NCBI RefSeq assembly: GCF_900636825.1
Contig: NZ_LR134318.1
Coordinates: forward strand, 4,894,001 to 4,958,000
Source: Pseudomonas fluorescens
GTDB lineage: Bacteria; Pseudomonadota; Gammaproteobacteria; Pseudomonadales; Pseudomonadaceae
Reading direction: 5' to 3'
Length of the DNA stretch: 64,000 nucleotides
Positions 18,685 through 27,496 of the stretch are shown here, one piece after another. A model generated the notes under the pieces. That model made no database searches, was not told the origin of the DNA, and saw only the letters and a list, made by a program, of their open reading frames with translations. The stretch's first letter is position 1. Each line of letters starts with the position of its first letter. A program made the position numbers and the translations under genes.

Positions 18685-20040
18685 TTAGTCCTGAGCCGGG
18701 GTCAGCGCGATGCGCAAGGCCTCGATGGCCGCATCCCGCGCGCCGCTGTCGGCGAACGCCGGGCTGTCGCCGACACACTCGCCTTCCAGCCAGACACTGA
18801 AGCTCAGGTCTTCGCTGCGAACATCCAATGGCTGACCGGATTGCAGCTGCTTGGTCACCTGCCCGGCGGTTTTGCCATCGGCAAAGTTGCGCGACAACAG
18901 CAGTTGCTCGCCATCGGCCGCCAGCAGACGGAAACGGAAACTGCCGTCGTCTTCACGGAAACTGACGAAACGCGCGGCTTTCGCGGCTTTCTTCTTGGTG
19001 GTCGCGGCAACCTGAACCTGATTGACGAAAGAGCGCAGGCCGACGGCTTCGCGCAGTTCGTTGAGGAACGGCGTGGCGACCGCACGGGCCTTTTTCGCGC
19101 CGATCTGCAGAATGTCTTCCAGGTCCGCCGGGCGCTCGATCAACTGGTGATACTTCTCGCGGGACTCGCCCAGCTGGTTGTCGAGCAACTGGAACAGACG
19201 GTTCTTCGCCTCGCCCCAACCCAGACCGCCAAGCAGTTCGCTGCGGAATTCGTCAGCCTGTGCCGGCGTAGCGAACGCCGTGTATAGGGTGAACAGGTGC
19301 GAATTGTCCGGATCCTTGGCTTCGCCCGGCGCCTTGGAGTCGGTGACGATCCGCGAGATCGCGTCCTTCATCTCTTTGGCGCTGGAGAACAGCGGGATGG
19401 TGTTGTCGTAGCTCTTCGACATCTTGCGACCGTCGAGGCCGGGCAACGTCGCCACGCTTTCCTCGATCAGCGCCTCAGGCATGGTGAAGAACTCTTTGCC
19501 CTGACCGAACAGATGATTGAAGCGCTGGCCGATGTCACGGGCCATTTCGACGTGCTGAATCTGGTCACGACCGACCGGCACCTTGTGCGCATTGAACATC
19601 AGGATGTCCGCAGCCATCAGCACCGGGTAGCTGTAGAGGCCCATGGTAACGCCCGCGTCCGGGTCTTCACCGGTTTCGACGTTCTTGTCCACCGACGCCT
19701 TGTAGGCGTGAGCGCGATTGAGCAGGCCCTTGGCGGCAACGCAGGTCAGCAGCCAGGTCAGCTCAGGGATTTCCGGGATGTCGGACTGCCGGTAGAACGT
19801 CACCCGATCGACATCCAGACCACCGGCCAGCCAGGTCGCGGCGATTTCCAGACGCGAGCGCTGGATGCGCAGCGGGTCATCGCATTTGATCAGGGCGTGA
19901 TAGTCGGCCAGGAAGTAGAACGAGTCGGCATTGCTGTCGCGGCTGGCGAGAATGGCCGGACGGATGGCGCCGGCATAGTTGCCCAGATGCGGGGTGCCGG
20001 TGGTGGTGATGCCGGTAAGAATGCGGGTACGGTTGGTCAT
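18685..20040 (-). CDS. trpS: Tryptophanyl-tRNA synthetase with C-terminal extension
   Basis: 451 residues from MTNRTRILTG; an in-frame ATG at 20064 is less likely. Class I synthetase: HIGH-type motif TPHLGN at 16-21 and KMSKS at 206-210. The core matches the about 335-residue family, but here about 110 extra residues follow a KKKAAK linker (about 349-355). The extension reads GSFRFRLLAADGEQLLLSRN and resembles a DUF1508/YegP repeat. P. aeruginosa TrpS is similarly long, so the extension is a genus trait, not a local fusion. Confidence 0.96.
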   Translation of the reverse strand: MTNRTRILTGITTTGTPHLGNYAGAIRPAILASRDSNADSFYFLADYHALIKCDDPLRIQRSRLEIAATWLAGGLDVDRVTFYRQSDIPEIPELTWLLTCVAAKGLLNRAHAYKASVDKNVETGEDPDAGVTMGLYSYPVLMAADILMFNAHKVPVGRDQIQHVEMARDIGQRFNHLFGQGKEFFTMPEALIEESVATLPGLDGRKMSKSYDNTIPLFSSAKEMKDAISRIVTDSKAPGEAKDPDNSHLFTLYTAFATPAQADEFRSELLGGLGWGEAKNRLFQLLDNQLGESREKYHQLIERPADLEDILQIGAKKARAVATPFLNELREAVGLRSFVNQVQVAATTKKKAAKAARFVSFREDDGSFRFRLLAADGEQLLLSRNFADGKTAGQVTKQLQSGQPLDVRSEDLSFSVWLEGECVGDSPAFADSGARDAAIEALRIALTPAQD

Positions 20041-20064
20041 GGGTAATCGCTTGTCAGACTGCAA

Positions 20065-20694
20065 TCAATTCGAGAGACGCGGCAGGATCAGATCCTTGAG
20101 ATCGGTCAGCTTGCCATGAAAAAAGTGTCCGCATTCTGCCACTTTCAGCAGCTCATGGGGGCGCGGCAGTTGTTGCGACCAGTCGTAAACCAGTTGCGGA
20201 TCGATGACTTCGTCGGTTTCCGGCTGGATCACCGTCAGCTCGCCATGTTGCGGCAGTTGATCCTGCTCACCCAGACGCATGACCGCTGGCGCAACCATGA
20301 ACAGATGCTTGAGCTGCAAGCCCTGCGCTTCAAGGCGGCCGCCGAGACTTGCTGCAACAAATCCGCCGAAGGAAAAACCGAACAGGGTCAGCGGCAGCTC
20401 CGGGTGTTTTTCCCGCAGCCATGCCGCCGCGGCCTGCGCGTCGTCGACTTCACCGGTGCCCATATCGTGCGTGCCCTGGCTGGCGCCAACGCCGCGATAG
20501 TTGAAGCGCAAGGTGATCAGACCGGCGTCGCGCGCGGTGCGCTGCAGGGTCGAGACGACCTTGTTGAGCATGGTGCCGCCTTGGACCGGGTTCGGATGGC
20601 AGATCAGCGCGATGCCGACTGGCTGCTCGTTATCCAGGTACAGGCTCTCTAATTGACCCACCGGGCCGTCAATCACAACTGGGGTTTCACGCAT
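20065..20694 (-). CDS. Alpha/beta hydrolase (COG2945 type)
   Basis: 209 residues from MRETPVVIDGPVGQLESLYL at 20694. Nucleophile elbow FGFSFGGF (Gly-Phe-Ser-Phe-Gly), candidate Asp in QPETDEVIDPQ and His in ECGHFFHGKL. N-terminal HPNPVQGGTMLNKV is typical of the COG2945 group. No signal peptide, so cytoplasmic. Substrate unknown. 24 bases upstream of trpS and probably cotranscribed. Confidence 0.87.
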   Translation of the reverse strand: MRETPVVIDGPVGQLESLYLDNEQPVGIALICHPNPVQGGTMLNKVVSTLQRTARDAGLITLRFNYRGVGASQGTHDMGTGEVDDAQAAAAWLREKHPELPLTLFGFSFGGFVAASLGGRLEAQGLQLKHLFMVAPAVMRLGEQDQLPQHGELTVIQPETDEVIDPQLVYDWSQQLPRPHELLKVAECGHFFHGKLTDLKDLILPRLSN

Positions 20695-20838
20695 CAGCAA
20701 GGGAGGAACTCCGTGACCTCGAATAGGGTCGACTCGTCTAGCAAATTGTCTGTGCCAATCTATTGCGAGTGAATCGCGGTATACAGCGCAGGTTCGAGCC
20801 GTTAACGTAAAGCAAAGCCGTTTATAGAGGAAGGACTC

Positions 20839-21273
20839 GTGGAACACTCGCTCTTAGTTTGGTTGTTACCGACTCTTGCCCTGGTTGTGGGTGTCGCCAT
20901 TGGATTCCTGATCGCGCGCGTTGCGCCGAACGCCGCGCCGAGCCGTACGCAGCGTCAACTGGATGATATCCAGGAGCGCTTCGACAGTTATCAAAACGAG
21001 GTGGTCACCCACTTCAACAGCACGGCGATGCTGGTCAAGAAGCTCACTCAGAGCTACCAGGAAGTGCAGGATCATCTCGCCGAGGGTGCCAATCGTCTGG
21101 CCCTGGACGAACAGACCCGCCAGCGCCTGATCGCTGCCCTGCACGCTGATGCGGCACAGGCACCGCGTGAACGCCTGACGCCACCGCGCGATCAGGAGCC
21201 GCCGCGCGACTACGCACCGAAATCGCCGAACTCCCCGGGAATGCTCGACGAGCACTACGGTTTGAAGAAGTAA
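20839..21273 (+). CDS. YhcB/ZapG family (DUF1043) inner-membrane protein
   Basis: 144 residues, GTG start with AGAGGAAGG 6-7 bases upstream. One N-terminal membrane segment (about 5-27, LVWLLPTLALVVGVAIGFLI), then a coiled-coil stretch (DDIQERFDSYQNEVVTHFNS) and a disordered Pro/Arg-rich tail. E. coli YhcB/ZapG links elongation and division machineries in the envelope. Gene stands alone with its own terminator. Confidence 0.9.
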   Translation: MEHSLLVWLLPTLALVVGVAIGFLIARVAPNAAPSRTQRQLDDIQERFDSYQNEVVTHFNSTAMLVKKLTQSYQEVQDHLAEGANRLALDEQTRQRLIAALHADAAQAPRERLTPPRDQEPPRDYAPKSPNSPGMLDEHYGLKK

Positions 21274-21291
21274 GCAGTTTTCGCTGAAAAC

Positions 21292-21331
21292 AAAAAGCCC
21301 CCGGACAATTCGGTTGTCCGGGGGCTTTTTT
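21292..21331. terminator. Terminator after yhcB
   Basis: Strong stem AAAAGCCCCCGGACAA / TTGTCCGGGGGCTTTT with a T-tail, 20 bases after the stop codon. Confidence 0.93.
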
Positions 21332-21362
21332 GTATCTGATGATTTGGCAGCGACCACAAAAC

Positions 21363-21452
21363 CTGTAGGAGCTGTCGAGTGCAACGAGGCTGCGATCTTT
21401 CGATGCTGATTTTTCAAGATCAAAAGATCGCAGCGTGCCGCAGCTCCTACCG
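21363..21452. repeat. REP doublet, TGTAGGAGCTG class
   Basis: Arms CTGTAGGAGCTGTCGAGTGC... and ...GCGTGCCGCAGCTCCTACCG. The left arm shares the GAGTGCAACGAGGCTGCGATC variant with the copy at 8677. Confidence 0.9.
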
Positions 21453-21466
21453 GGCGCATACAAAAA

Positions 21467-21493
21467 AATGCCCGATCACCGGATCGGGCATTT
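21467..21493 (-). terminator. Terminator of the OmpA-family lipoprotein gene
   Basis: Stem ATGCCCGATC/GATCGGGCAT followed on the minus strand by seven Ts. Confidence 0.9.
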
Positions 21494-21511
21494 CTTCATT
21501 CAGCGCTTCAG

Positions 21512-22249
21512 TTACGGATACTGCTGAACCGTACCCGGCTGCTGTTGCTGCTGGCCACCATACTGCTGACCCGGAATCGCCTTGAGGTTGACCTCGACCC
21601 GGCGATTCTGCGCGCGGCCATTCACATCGCCGTTGCTCGCGATCGGGTTATCCGGACCGGCGCCACGGGCCGACAGGTTGGCACCACTGACGCCTTGCGA
21701 GGTCAGGTAGGTCGCCACGCTCTGCGCACGACGCTGGGACAGATCCATATTGTGCTGGCGGCTGCCGGTGCTGTCGGTGTAGCCGACGATTTCGATCTGG
21801 TTCTGGTTGAACTCTTTCAGCGAGTTGGCCAGGTTGTTCAGCGGCTGGTAGAAGCTCGACGCGATGTTCGCCGAATCGGTAGCGAAGGTGATGTTGCCAG
21901 GCATGATCAGTTTGATCTGATCGCCTTCACGCTGCACTTCGACACCGGTGTTGGCCATGCTGGCGCGCAGTTTCTTTTCCTGCTGGTCGGCGTAGTAACC
22001 GTAACCTGCAGCGGAGGCGCCGACCACGGCCGCGCCGATCAACGCGCCCTTGCCACGATTGTCGTGGCCGATGGCGGCGCCGGCGAGTGCACCGGCCAGC
22101 GCACCGAGGCCGCCGTATTTGGCGGTTTTGCTCATGCCTTGCGAGCCACCGTCAGCCTGACCCTGATTGTCATACGGGTTAGGCGACGCGCAGCCGGACA
22201 GCACGGCCACGGCAGTAGCGACAATAATCAAACGACGCGTGGTGAACAT
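21512..22249 (-). CDS. OmpA-family lipoprotein with glycine zipper
   Basis: 245 residues from MFTTRRLIIVATAVAVLSGC; lipobox LSGC, Cys 20. A glycine-zipper stretch (about 47-80, GGLGALAGALAGAAIGHDNR) precedes an OmpA-C peptidoglycan-binding domain (about 125-225) containing EIVGYTDSTGS and the NRRVEVNL end. Related to E. coli YiaD and YfiB. Tethers outer membrane to cell wall. The Gln-rich tail (QQYGGQQQQQ) is low-complexity. Single gene. Confidence 0.92.
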   Translation of the reverse strand: MFTTRRLIIVATAVAVLSGCASPNPYDNQGQADGGSQGMSKTAKYGGLGALAGALAGAAIGHDNRGKGALIGAAVVGASAAGYGYYADQQEKKLRASMANTGVEVQREGDQIKLIMPGNITFATDSANIASSFYQPLNNLANSLKEFNQNQIEIVGYTDSTGSRQHNMDLSQRRAQSVATYLTSQGVSGANLSARGAGPDNPIASNGDVNGRAQNRRVEVNLKAIPGQQYGGQQQQQPGTVQQYP

Positions 22250-22370
22250 GGAGAGCTCCTGGTTTTTTTGCATTCTGTGGTACAGCGGCCACTAATCAAC
22301 TAATGGACCTGCGCGGGGGTTGGATCATGACAATGCCCAAAAATTCCGCCCGACGCCCATGACAAAAAAT

Positions 22371-23015
22371 TCAGGCACGCACAAACGGGTTCTCGCGCAT
22401 CTCATCGCCAAGGCGTGTATCCGGTCCGTGCCCGGTCACGACCGTTGCATCTTCGTCCAGGGTGTACAGCCGCTGCTTGATCGAACGCACGATGGTCGCC
22501 TGATCGCCGCCCCACAAATCCGTGCGCCCTACTCCGCGACGAAACAGCGTGTCGCCAGCTATCAACAGCTTAGCCTCGGAAAACCAAAAGCTCATGGAAC
22601 CGGGTGTATGACCGGGCGTATGCAGGGCCACACCGCAACCGCACGCCAGTTCTTCGTCATCGCTCAGCCAGCGATCCGGCGACGGCACTGGCGTGTACGG
22701 CACACCGAACATCTGGCATTGCATCTCCAGGTTGTCCCAAAGGAACTGGTCTTCCTTGTGCAAATGCAGAGTCGCCCCGGTCTTCTCTTTCATTTGCCCG
22801 GAAGCCAGAAAGTGATCGAGGTGCGCGTGGGTGTGGATGATGCTGACGACTTTCAGGCCATGCGCATCGAGCCGCGCCATGATCAGATCGGGGTTGCCGC
22901 CCGGGTCGACGACGATGGCTTTTTTGCTGATCGGATCGCCAATGATGGTGCAGTTGCATTGAAGCGGGCCTACCGGGAAGGTTTCGCGAATCAGCGCTGG
23001 GGTGGCGGCGGGCAT
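22371..23015 (-). CDS. MBL-fold metallo-hydrolase (glyoxalase II-like, YcbL type)
   Basis: 214 residues. Metallo-beta-lactamase fold with metal motif HTHAHLDHF near residue 60, His in HTPGHTPGSMSFW, Asp in IAGDTLFRRGVGRTD, and the last His in TGHGPDTRLGDE. Short form lacking the C-terminal substrate domain of true glyoxalase II, like E. coli YcbL. Likely a thioester hydrolase; substrate uncertain. Confidence 0.88.
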   Translation of the reverse strand: MPAATPALIRETFPVGPLQCNCTIIGDPISKKAIVVDPGGNPDLIMARLDAHGLKVVSIIHTHAHLDHFLASGQMKEKTGATLHLHKEDQFLWDNLEMQCQMFGVPYTPVPSPDRWLSDDEELACGCGVALHTPGHTPGSMSFWFSEAKLLIAGDTLFRRGVGRTDLWGGDQATIVRSIKQRLYTLDEDATVVTGHGPDTRLGDEMRENPFVRA

Positions 23016-23095
23016 GGGAACTCCTGAACGGTATTTGATCCTCGCAGGATACGGTCACCCTCTTCAGTATTCCATGTCATCGGTTGAATCGTCCG

Positions 23096-25831
23096 CTATC
23101 TCAACACGCCGAGTTCCTTCGCCCGCGCCACGGCTTGGGTTCGCCGCTCCACGCCCAACTTGCTGTTGATGTGACTGGCGTGGGTTTTCACCGTGTGCAG
23201 CGAGATAAACAATTGCTCGCTGATTTCCTGATTCGAGCAGCCTTGAGCGATCAGGCGCAGGACTGCCAGTTCCCGGCTGCTGAGCTGTTCGGTGGTTGAC
23301 GTCTCGACAACCGCGCGGGGGGCGGGCTGTGGAAAGTGTGCCAGTAGTTGCTGACAGACAGCCGTCGAAGAAGTCGCCTGCAATTGCCCGCGCGTCCAGT
23401 CCGCATGGGCTTTGATCAGCGCGTCGAAAGGCTGCAAGACACCGCCGGCCGCCGCTTCGAGTGCCTGCATGAGGGCTTTGCGCGCTTCGACATCTCGTCC
23501 ACCGCTCAACAGCAGCGCCACTTTCTGCGTCAGCGCCATCACACTCAGCAACTGCCGCCCGGTTTGCTGGCCGTTTTCGTGCAACACGTTCAAGCGCCCT
23601 TCGGCGAGCATCGGTTGCCCCTGGTTCAGGTCGAGCAATGCTTGTTGCAGTTCGATGTGCAGAGGCAGCTGTGGGTGAAACTCCGGCGGCGCAGCAGCAC
23701 GCTCACCGGTGTAGGTCTGGCCCAATCGCGCCAGCCAGGCTTCGGCCAGATCCGTGCGTCCCTGTGCCAGCCACAGCTCGCATTTGACCAGCGTGATCAT
23801 CGCCAGATAGTAAATCGGCGGCACGTCCCAGATGTGCATCAGTCGTTCGGCTTCTGCCAGTTCCGCGAAAGCTCTGGCGAACTCGCCTTGCGCACCGTCC
23901 AGACGGGCAATCACACAATGCCCGATCAGCACGCTGATATCGCGACAGGCGCGCGCCTCGGCAATCCCGCTCAACAAGCGCCCCCGCGCGGCCTGGGGTT
24001 GCAGGCGCATGGCCAACAGGAAACCCTCGTACAGCGTCAGCCGAGCGCGTACCGCATACAAGCGTTGTGACGACAACCCGCGCAAGCGCTCCAGCCCCTG
24101 ATGCACCTCGGCGAGCGCACGCAGGATTTCCCCGCGCGACTGTAATACCCGCGCCCGATCGTAATGCGCCAATGCTTCGAACAAGGGATTGCCGACCCGC
24201 TGCGCCAGCTCCAGAGATTCTCGGTTCAAGCCCCGTGCGCGCCACAGATCACCGTCGGCAATCGCCAGATTGGACAAGGTCGACAAACACATCAGCCGCT
24301 GACCGTAGCGCTTGGCCGGCAGGCTCTCCAGCGCTTCGCTGCAGTATTGCAGGGTCAACTCGCGATGCCCGCGACCACGGGCGATGATTCCGCTGAGTGC
24401 CAGCCATTGCGCCAGCATCGACTTTTGCGCGGTAGCTGACGGTGCCGGCAGAAAGCGACTGAGATGACTGGACAACTCTTCAGCCGCATCGAGCTGACAG
24501 GCCAGACCCAGCGCCCAACTGTAGAGAACGATCAAACGCGGCGTGCTTATCAGCAGGCTGTCGGGCAAATCCATTTTCCAGCGCAGCAACATGCCGATGT
24601 TCTGCTCGGCCAGCAGTTGCTCTTCGGACAGGTTCTGCACCAGGTTTGCCGCCACATCGAGATGCCCGGCACGCAACGCTTGCTCCACTGCTTCATCGAG
24701 CAGCCCTTGCGCATTGAACCAGCGACAGGCGCGCAGATGCAGAGTCGCGGGCGGCACCAGCGCCTGTGTGATCGGCCGGCTGCGTAGCAAATCCGAAAAC
24801 AAATGGTGATAGCGGTACCAGTGACCATGCTCATCCAGCGGCACCAGAAAAACCTGATGCGCCAATAGGAAACGCAGGATTTCAGCGCTGTCATGAGCCT
24901 CGCGCACCGCGTCGCACAGCTCGCTGCAAAAGCGCTCCTGTGGCGCCGTGTCGTAAAGAAACGCCTGCACTTCGGCCGGCAGGCAATCGATCACCTCTTC
25001 AAGCAGGTAGTCGCGGATCAGCCCTTCGCCACCGTTCAATGCTTGCGGCAATCCCGCATCGCTGCCTGCTTCGGCCACCGCCAGCAGCCAGAAACGCAGA
25101 CCGGCGACCCAGCCCTCGCTGCGCTGAATCAGGTTTTCCAGCGCTTCGCCGCGCAGCGAAGTGCTATGGCGATCGAGCAAGGTCAGCGCCTCATCGTGGG
25201 TCAGGCGTAAATCCTGTTCATGCAATTCCAACAACTGGCGCGACAGCCGCAAGCGTGCCAGATGCCAATCCGGGCGCTGGCGACTGGTGACCATCACCAG
25301 CAAGCCATCAGGCAAATGATTGAGGAAAAATTGCAGGCAACGATCAAGCACCGGGCCTTGGGCGAGATGATAATCGTCGAGCACCAGCAGCAACGGTGCC
25401 GCCGGATCAAGGTGCGCCGCCAGCTCATCAAGCAGCCCGTCCAGCCACTCTTCGAAGGCAAACGGCTGATGACGCTGGCGCATTTTCAGCAGGCCGAGCG
25501 CACGACTGCCCAACGGCGCGAAATAATCCTGCAAGCCCTCGAGCAATCGCTCGAGAAATCGCCCGGGATCGCTGTCACGCGGGCTCAAGCCCAGCCAGAG
25601 ACTGCGCCAGTGCGCCGGCAGGCTCTGACAGAACTCCACCGCCAGCGAACTCTTGCCAAACCCGGCGGGCGCGCTGACCAGCAACAGCCGCCCACCGAGC
25701 CCGGCCTGCAGACGCTCGCAAAGTCTTGGTCGCAGCACGTATCCGTCGGGCAATGGCGGGCGGAAAAAACGCCCTTCCAGTGCCGTGACGGCAACACTTG
25801 CAGGACCCGGAATCGGGGACAGATCAGTCAT
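23096..25831 (-). CDS. MalT-type LuxR-family transcriptional regulator
   Basis: 911 residues from MTDLSPIPGP. STAND ATPase regulator: P-loop SAPAGFGKSS at about 53-62, LLVLDDYH as Walker B-like, a long helical-repeat sensor region (about 350-820) and a C-terminal LuxR helix-turn-helix (LSSRELAVLRLIAQGCSNQE ... ISLHTVKTHASHINSKLGV). Such proteins oligomerise on an inducer and activate sigma-70 promoters. It is upstream of, and on the same strand as, the DUF1329-DUF1302-acyl-CoA ligase genes, the order I recall for PA3921-PA3924 and PP_0763-PP_0767, so these are its likely targets. Confidence 0.9.
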   Translation of the reverse strand: MTDLSPIPGPASVAVTALEGRFFRPPLPDGYVLRPRLCERLQAGLGGRLLLVSAPAGFGKSSLAVEFCQSLPAHWRSLWLGLSPRDSDPGRFLERLLEGLQDYFAPLGSRALGLLKMRQRHQPFAFEEWLDGLLDELAAHLDPAAPLLLVLDDYHLAQGPVLDRCLQFFLNHLPDGLLVMVTSRQRPDWHLARLRLSRQLLELHEQDLRLTHDEALTLLDRHSTSLRGEALENLIQRSEGWVAGLRFWLLAVAEAGSDAGLPQALNGGEGLIRDYLLEEVIDCLPAEVQAFLYDTAPQERFCSELCDAVREAHDSAEILRFLLAHQVFLVPLDEHGHWYRYHHLFSDLLRSRPITQALVPPATLHLRACRWFNAQGLLDEAVEQALRAGHLDVAANLVQNLSEEQLLAEQNIGMLLRWKMDLPDSLLISTPRLIVLYSWALGLACQLDAAEELSSHLSRFLPAPSATAQKSMLAQWLALSGIIARGRGHRELTLQYCSEALESLPAKRYGQRLMCLSTLSNLAIADGDLWRARGLNRESLELAQRVGNPLFEALAHYDRARVLQSRGEILRALAEVHQGLERLRGLSSQRLYAVRARLTLYEGFLLAMRLQPQAARGRLLSGIAEARACRDISVLIGHCVIARLDGAQGEFARAFAELAEAERLMHIWDVPPIYYLAMITLVKCELWLAQGRTDLAEAWLARLGQTYTGERAAAPPEFHPQLPLHIELQQALLDLNQGQPMLAEGRLNVLHENGQQTGRQLLSVMALTQKVALLLSGGRDVEARKALMQALEAAAGGVLQPFDALIKAHADWTRGQLQATSSTAVCQQLLAHFPQPAPRAVVETSTTEQLSSRELAVLRLIAQGCSNQEISEQLFISLHTVKTHASHINSKLGVERRTQAVARAKELGVLR

Positions 25832-25961
25832 GGCCGGCTCTTGTTCGAAGGCGATTGGCGGCGTTGCAGATGTCCGCAGCCTAGCCTTAAACGAAGAGGT
25901 AATGAAGGTCACTGCTACAAATGGCTACAAAAAGGCTACATAAACGTATGCACAACACCAC

Positions 25962-26038
25962 GCAGGAGCTGCCGCAGGCTGCGATCTTTTGATGTTTTTT
26001 TCAAGATCAAAAGATCGCAGCCTGCGGCAGCTCCTACA
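25962..26038. repeat. REP doublet, TGTAGGAGCTG class
   Basis: Arms GCAGGAGCTGCCGCAGGCTG...GATCTTTTGAT and ATCAAAAGATCGCAGCCTGC...CTCCTACA, separated by about 14 bases. The two arms are almost perfect complements. It lies between the start of the LuxR gene and the DUF1329 terminator. Confidence 0.92.
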
Positions 26039-26042
26039 AAAG

Positions 26043-26073
26043 CAAAAACGCCCCGAACCAGTCGGGGCGTTTT
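26043..26073 (-). terminator. Terminator of the DUF1302-DUF1329 pair
   Basis: Stem AACGCCCCGA/TCGGGGCGTT, T-run on the minus-strand side, about 30 bases past the DUF1329 stop. Confidence 0.85.
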
Positions 26074-26104
26074 CACGAGGATGCGGCCTCGGGTTTACAG
26101 CGGA

Positions 26105-27469
26105 TTAGCGAACGCCGTCCTGACGCAGAGCGGCCGGAGTGAAGTCGCTGGTGGTGGCAGTGAAGCCGAAGTCATACGCACTCTTCTCTTCGTTTTTCAT
26201 GCCCAGTGCCAGATAGCGGCCCGATTGCAGGTCGTAGAGGGTTTCCAGGGCGTACCACGGCACTTGCTTGTCGTAGTAGTTCTCGGCATGCGCCTCAGCC
26301 ACACGCCACAGCTGACCACGACCGTCGTAATGGTCGATCACCGCTGCTTGCCAGGTGTCTTCATCGATATAGAAATCACGTTTGGCGTAAATGTGGCGTT
26401 GACCTTCCTTCAGGGTTGCCACGACATGCCAGACCCGGCGCAGCTCGTAACGCGCCAGATCCTGATTGATGTGGCCGGCCTTGATAATGTCGGCGTACTT
26501 CAATTTCGGATCGTCGAGCTTGTAGCTGTCGGAGGCGATGTACATCTCTTTTTTGCCTTCGAGTTTCCAGTCGTAGCGATCCGGCGCACCGTTGAACATG
26601 TCGAGGTTGTCGGAAGTCCGCAGGCCGTCCGCCGCAGTGCCCGGGCCGTCATAAGACACTTGCGGTGCCCGGCGCACACGGCGCTGACCGGCGTTGTAGA
26701 CCCACGCCGAACGCGGTTCCTTGACCTGATCGAGGGTTTCGTGCACCAGCAGCACACCACCGGCCAGACGCGCTGGCGCGGTCACTTTCTGCTTGAAGTA
26801 GAACAGGATATTGCCCGGGTTCGCCGGATCGTAATCCTTCATCTTGTCGCGGAACACGAACTGATCCTGGAAGTACACCAGGCTGAACGAGCCGTTCGGC
26901 TGTGGCGTCGCCTGGGTTACCAGACGGGTCACGCTGCCGCCGCGATAGCGGGTGATGTGGTTCCAGATGACCTCTACGCCGGTCTTTGGAATCGGGAATG
27001 GCACGGCGGTATCGAAGTTTTCCAGACCGTTGCCGCCAGACACCAGGTTGGTGGTGGTGGCGTTTTTCTTGATGGCGGCGAACACGTCATCCGGCACGGT
27101 CGCGCCGCGATGGGACGGATAGACCGGCATCTTGAAGGTTTCAGGGTAGCGCTTGAACATTGCGTACTGGCCAGGAGCGAGCTTGTCCTTGTACTTGTCC
27201 ACGTCTTTCGCGGTGATGGTGAACAGCGGTTGCTCACTGGCGTAAGGGTTCGCGAGGAAACCCTTGCTGTCGACCGCACCGGCATTCTTCGGCAGCGGCT
27301 TCCAGGCCGGGATCGAACCGTCGGCATTACCGGCCATTTCCGCGCCCATCGGGGTCAGGCTCTTGCCCAGCTTGTCCGCTTCAGCGGCAGGCACCGCCGC
27401 CATGACGCTTGTCGCCAGCAGCGACAGGCCCAGAACACCGGCGTGGAACAGACTCTTTGTTATTTTCAT
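26105..27469 (-). CDS. DUF1329 family envelope protein
   Basis: 454 residues. Signal peptide MKITKSLFHAGVLGLSLLAT ending in VMA-AVP. The body belongs to DUF1329, whose fold resembles the lipoprotein-carrier LolA/LolB proteins; RLAGGVLLVHETLDQVKEPR and WRVAEAHAENYYDKQVPWYA are typical blocks. Always found with DUF1302 proteins, here 27 bases downstream of one. The pair is associated with uptake or handling of hydrophobic compounds such as fatty acids, but the direct activity is unproven. Confidence 0.9.
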   Translation of the reverse strand: MKITKSLFHAGVLGLSLLATSVMAAVPAAEADKLGKSLTPMGAEMAGNADGSIPAWKPLPKNAGAVDSKGFLANPYASEQPLFTITAKDVDKYKDKLAPGQYAMFKRYPETFKMPVYPSHRGATVPDDVFAAIKKNATTTNLVSGGNGLENFDTAVPFPIPKTGVEVIWNHITRYRGGSVTRLVTQATPQPNGSFSLVYFQDQFVFRDKMKDYDPANPGNILFYFKQKVTAPARLAGGVLLVHETLDQVKEPRSAWVYNAGQRRVRRAPQVSYDGPGTAADGLRTSDNLDMFNGAPDRYDWKLEGKKEMYIASDSYKLDDPKLKYADIIKAGHINQDLARYELRRVWHVVATLKEGQRHIYAKRDFYIDEDTWQAAVIDHYDGRGQLWRVAEAHAENYYDKQVPWYALETLYDLQSGRYLALGMKNEEKSAYDFGFTATTSDFTPAALRQDGVR

Positions 27470-27496
27470 ATGTGTGTTCGTCCTGAAATGCAGTGC

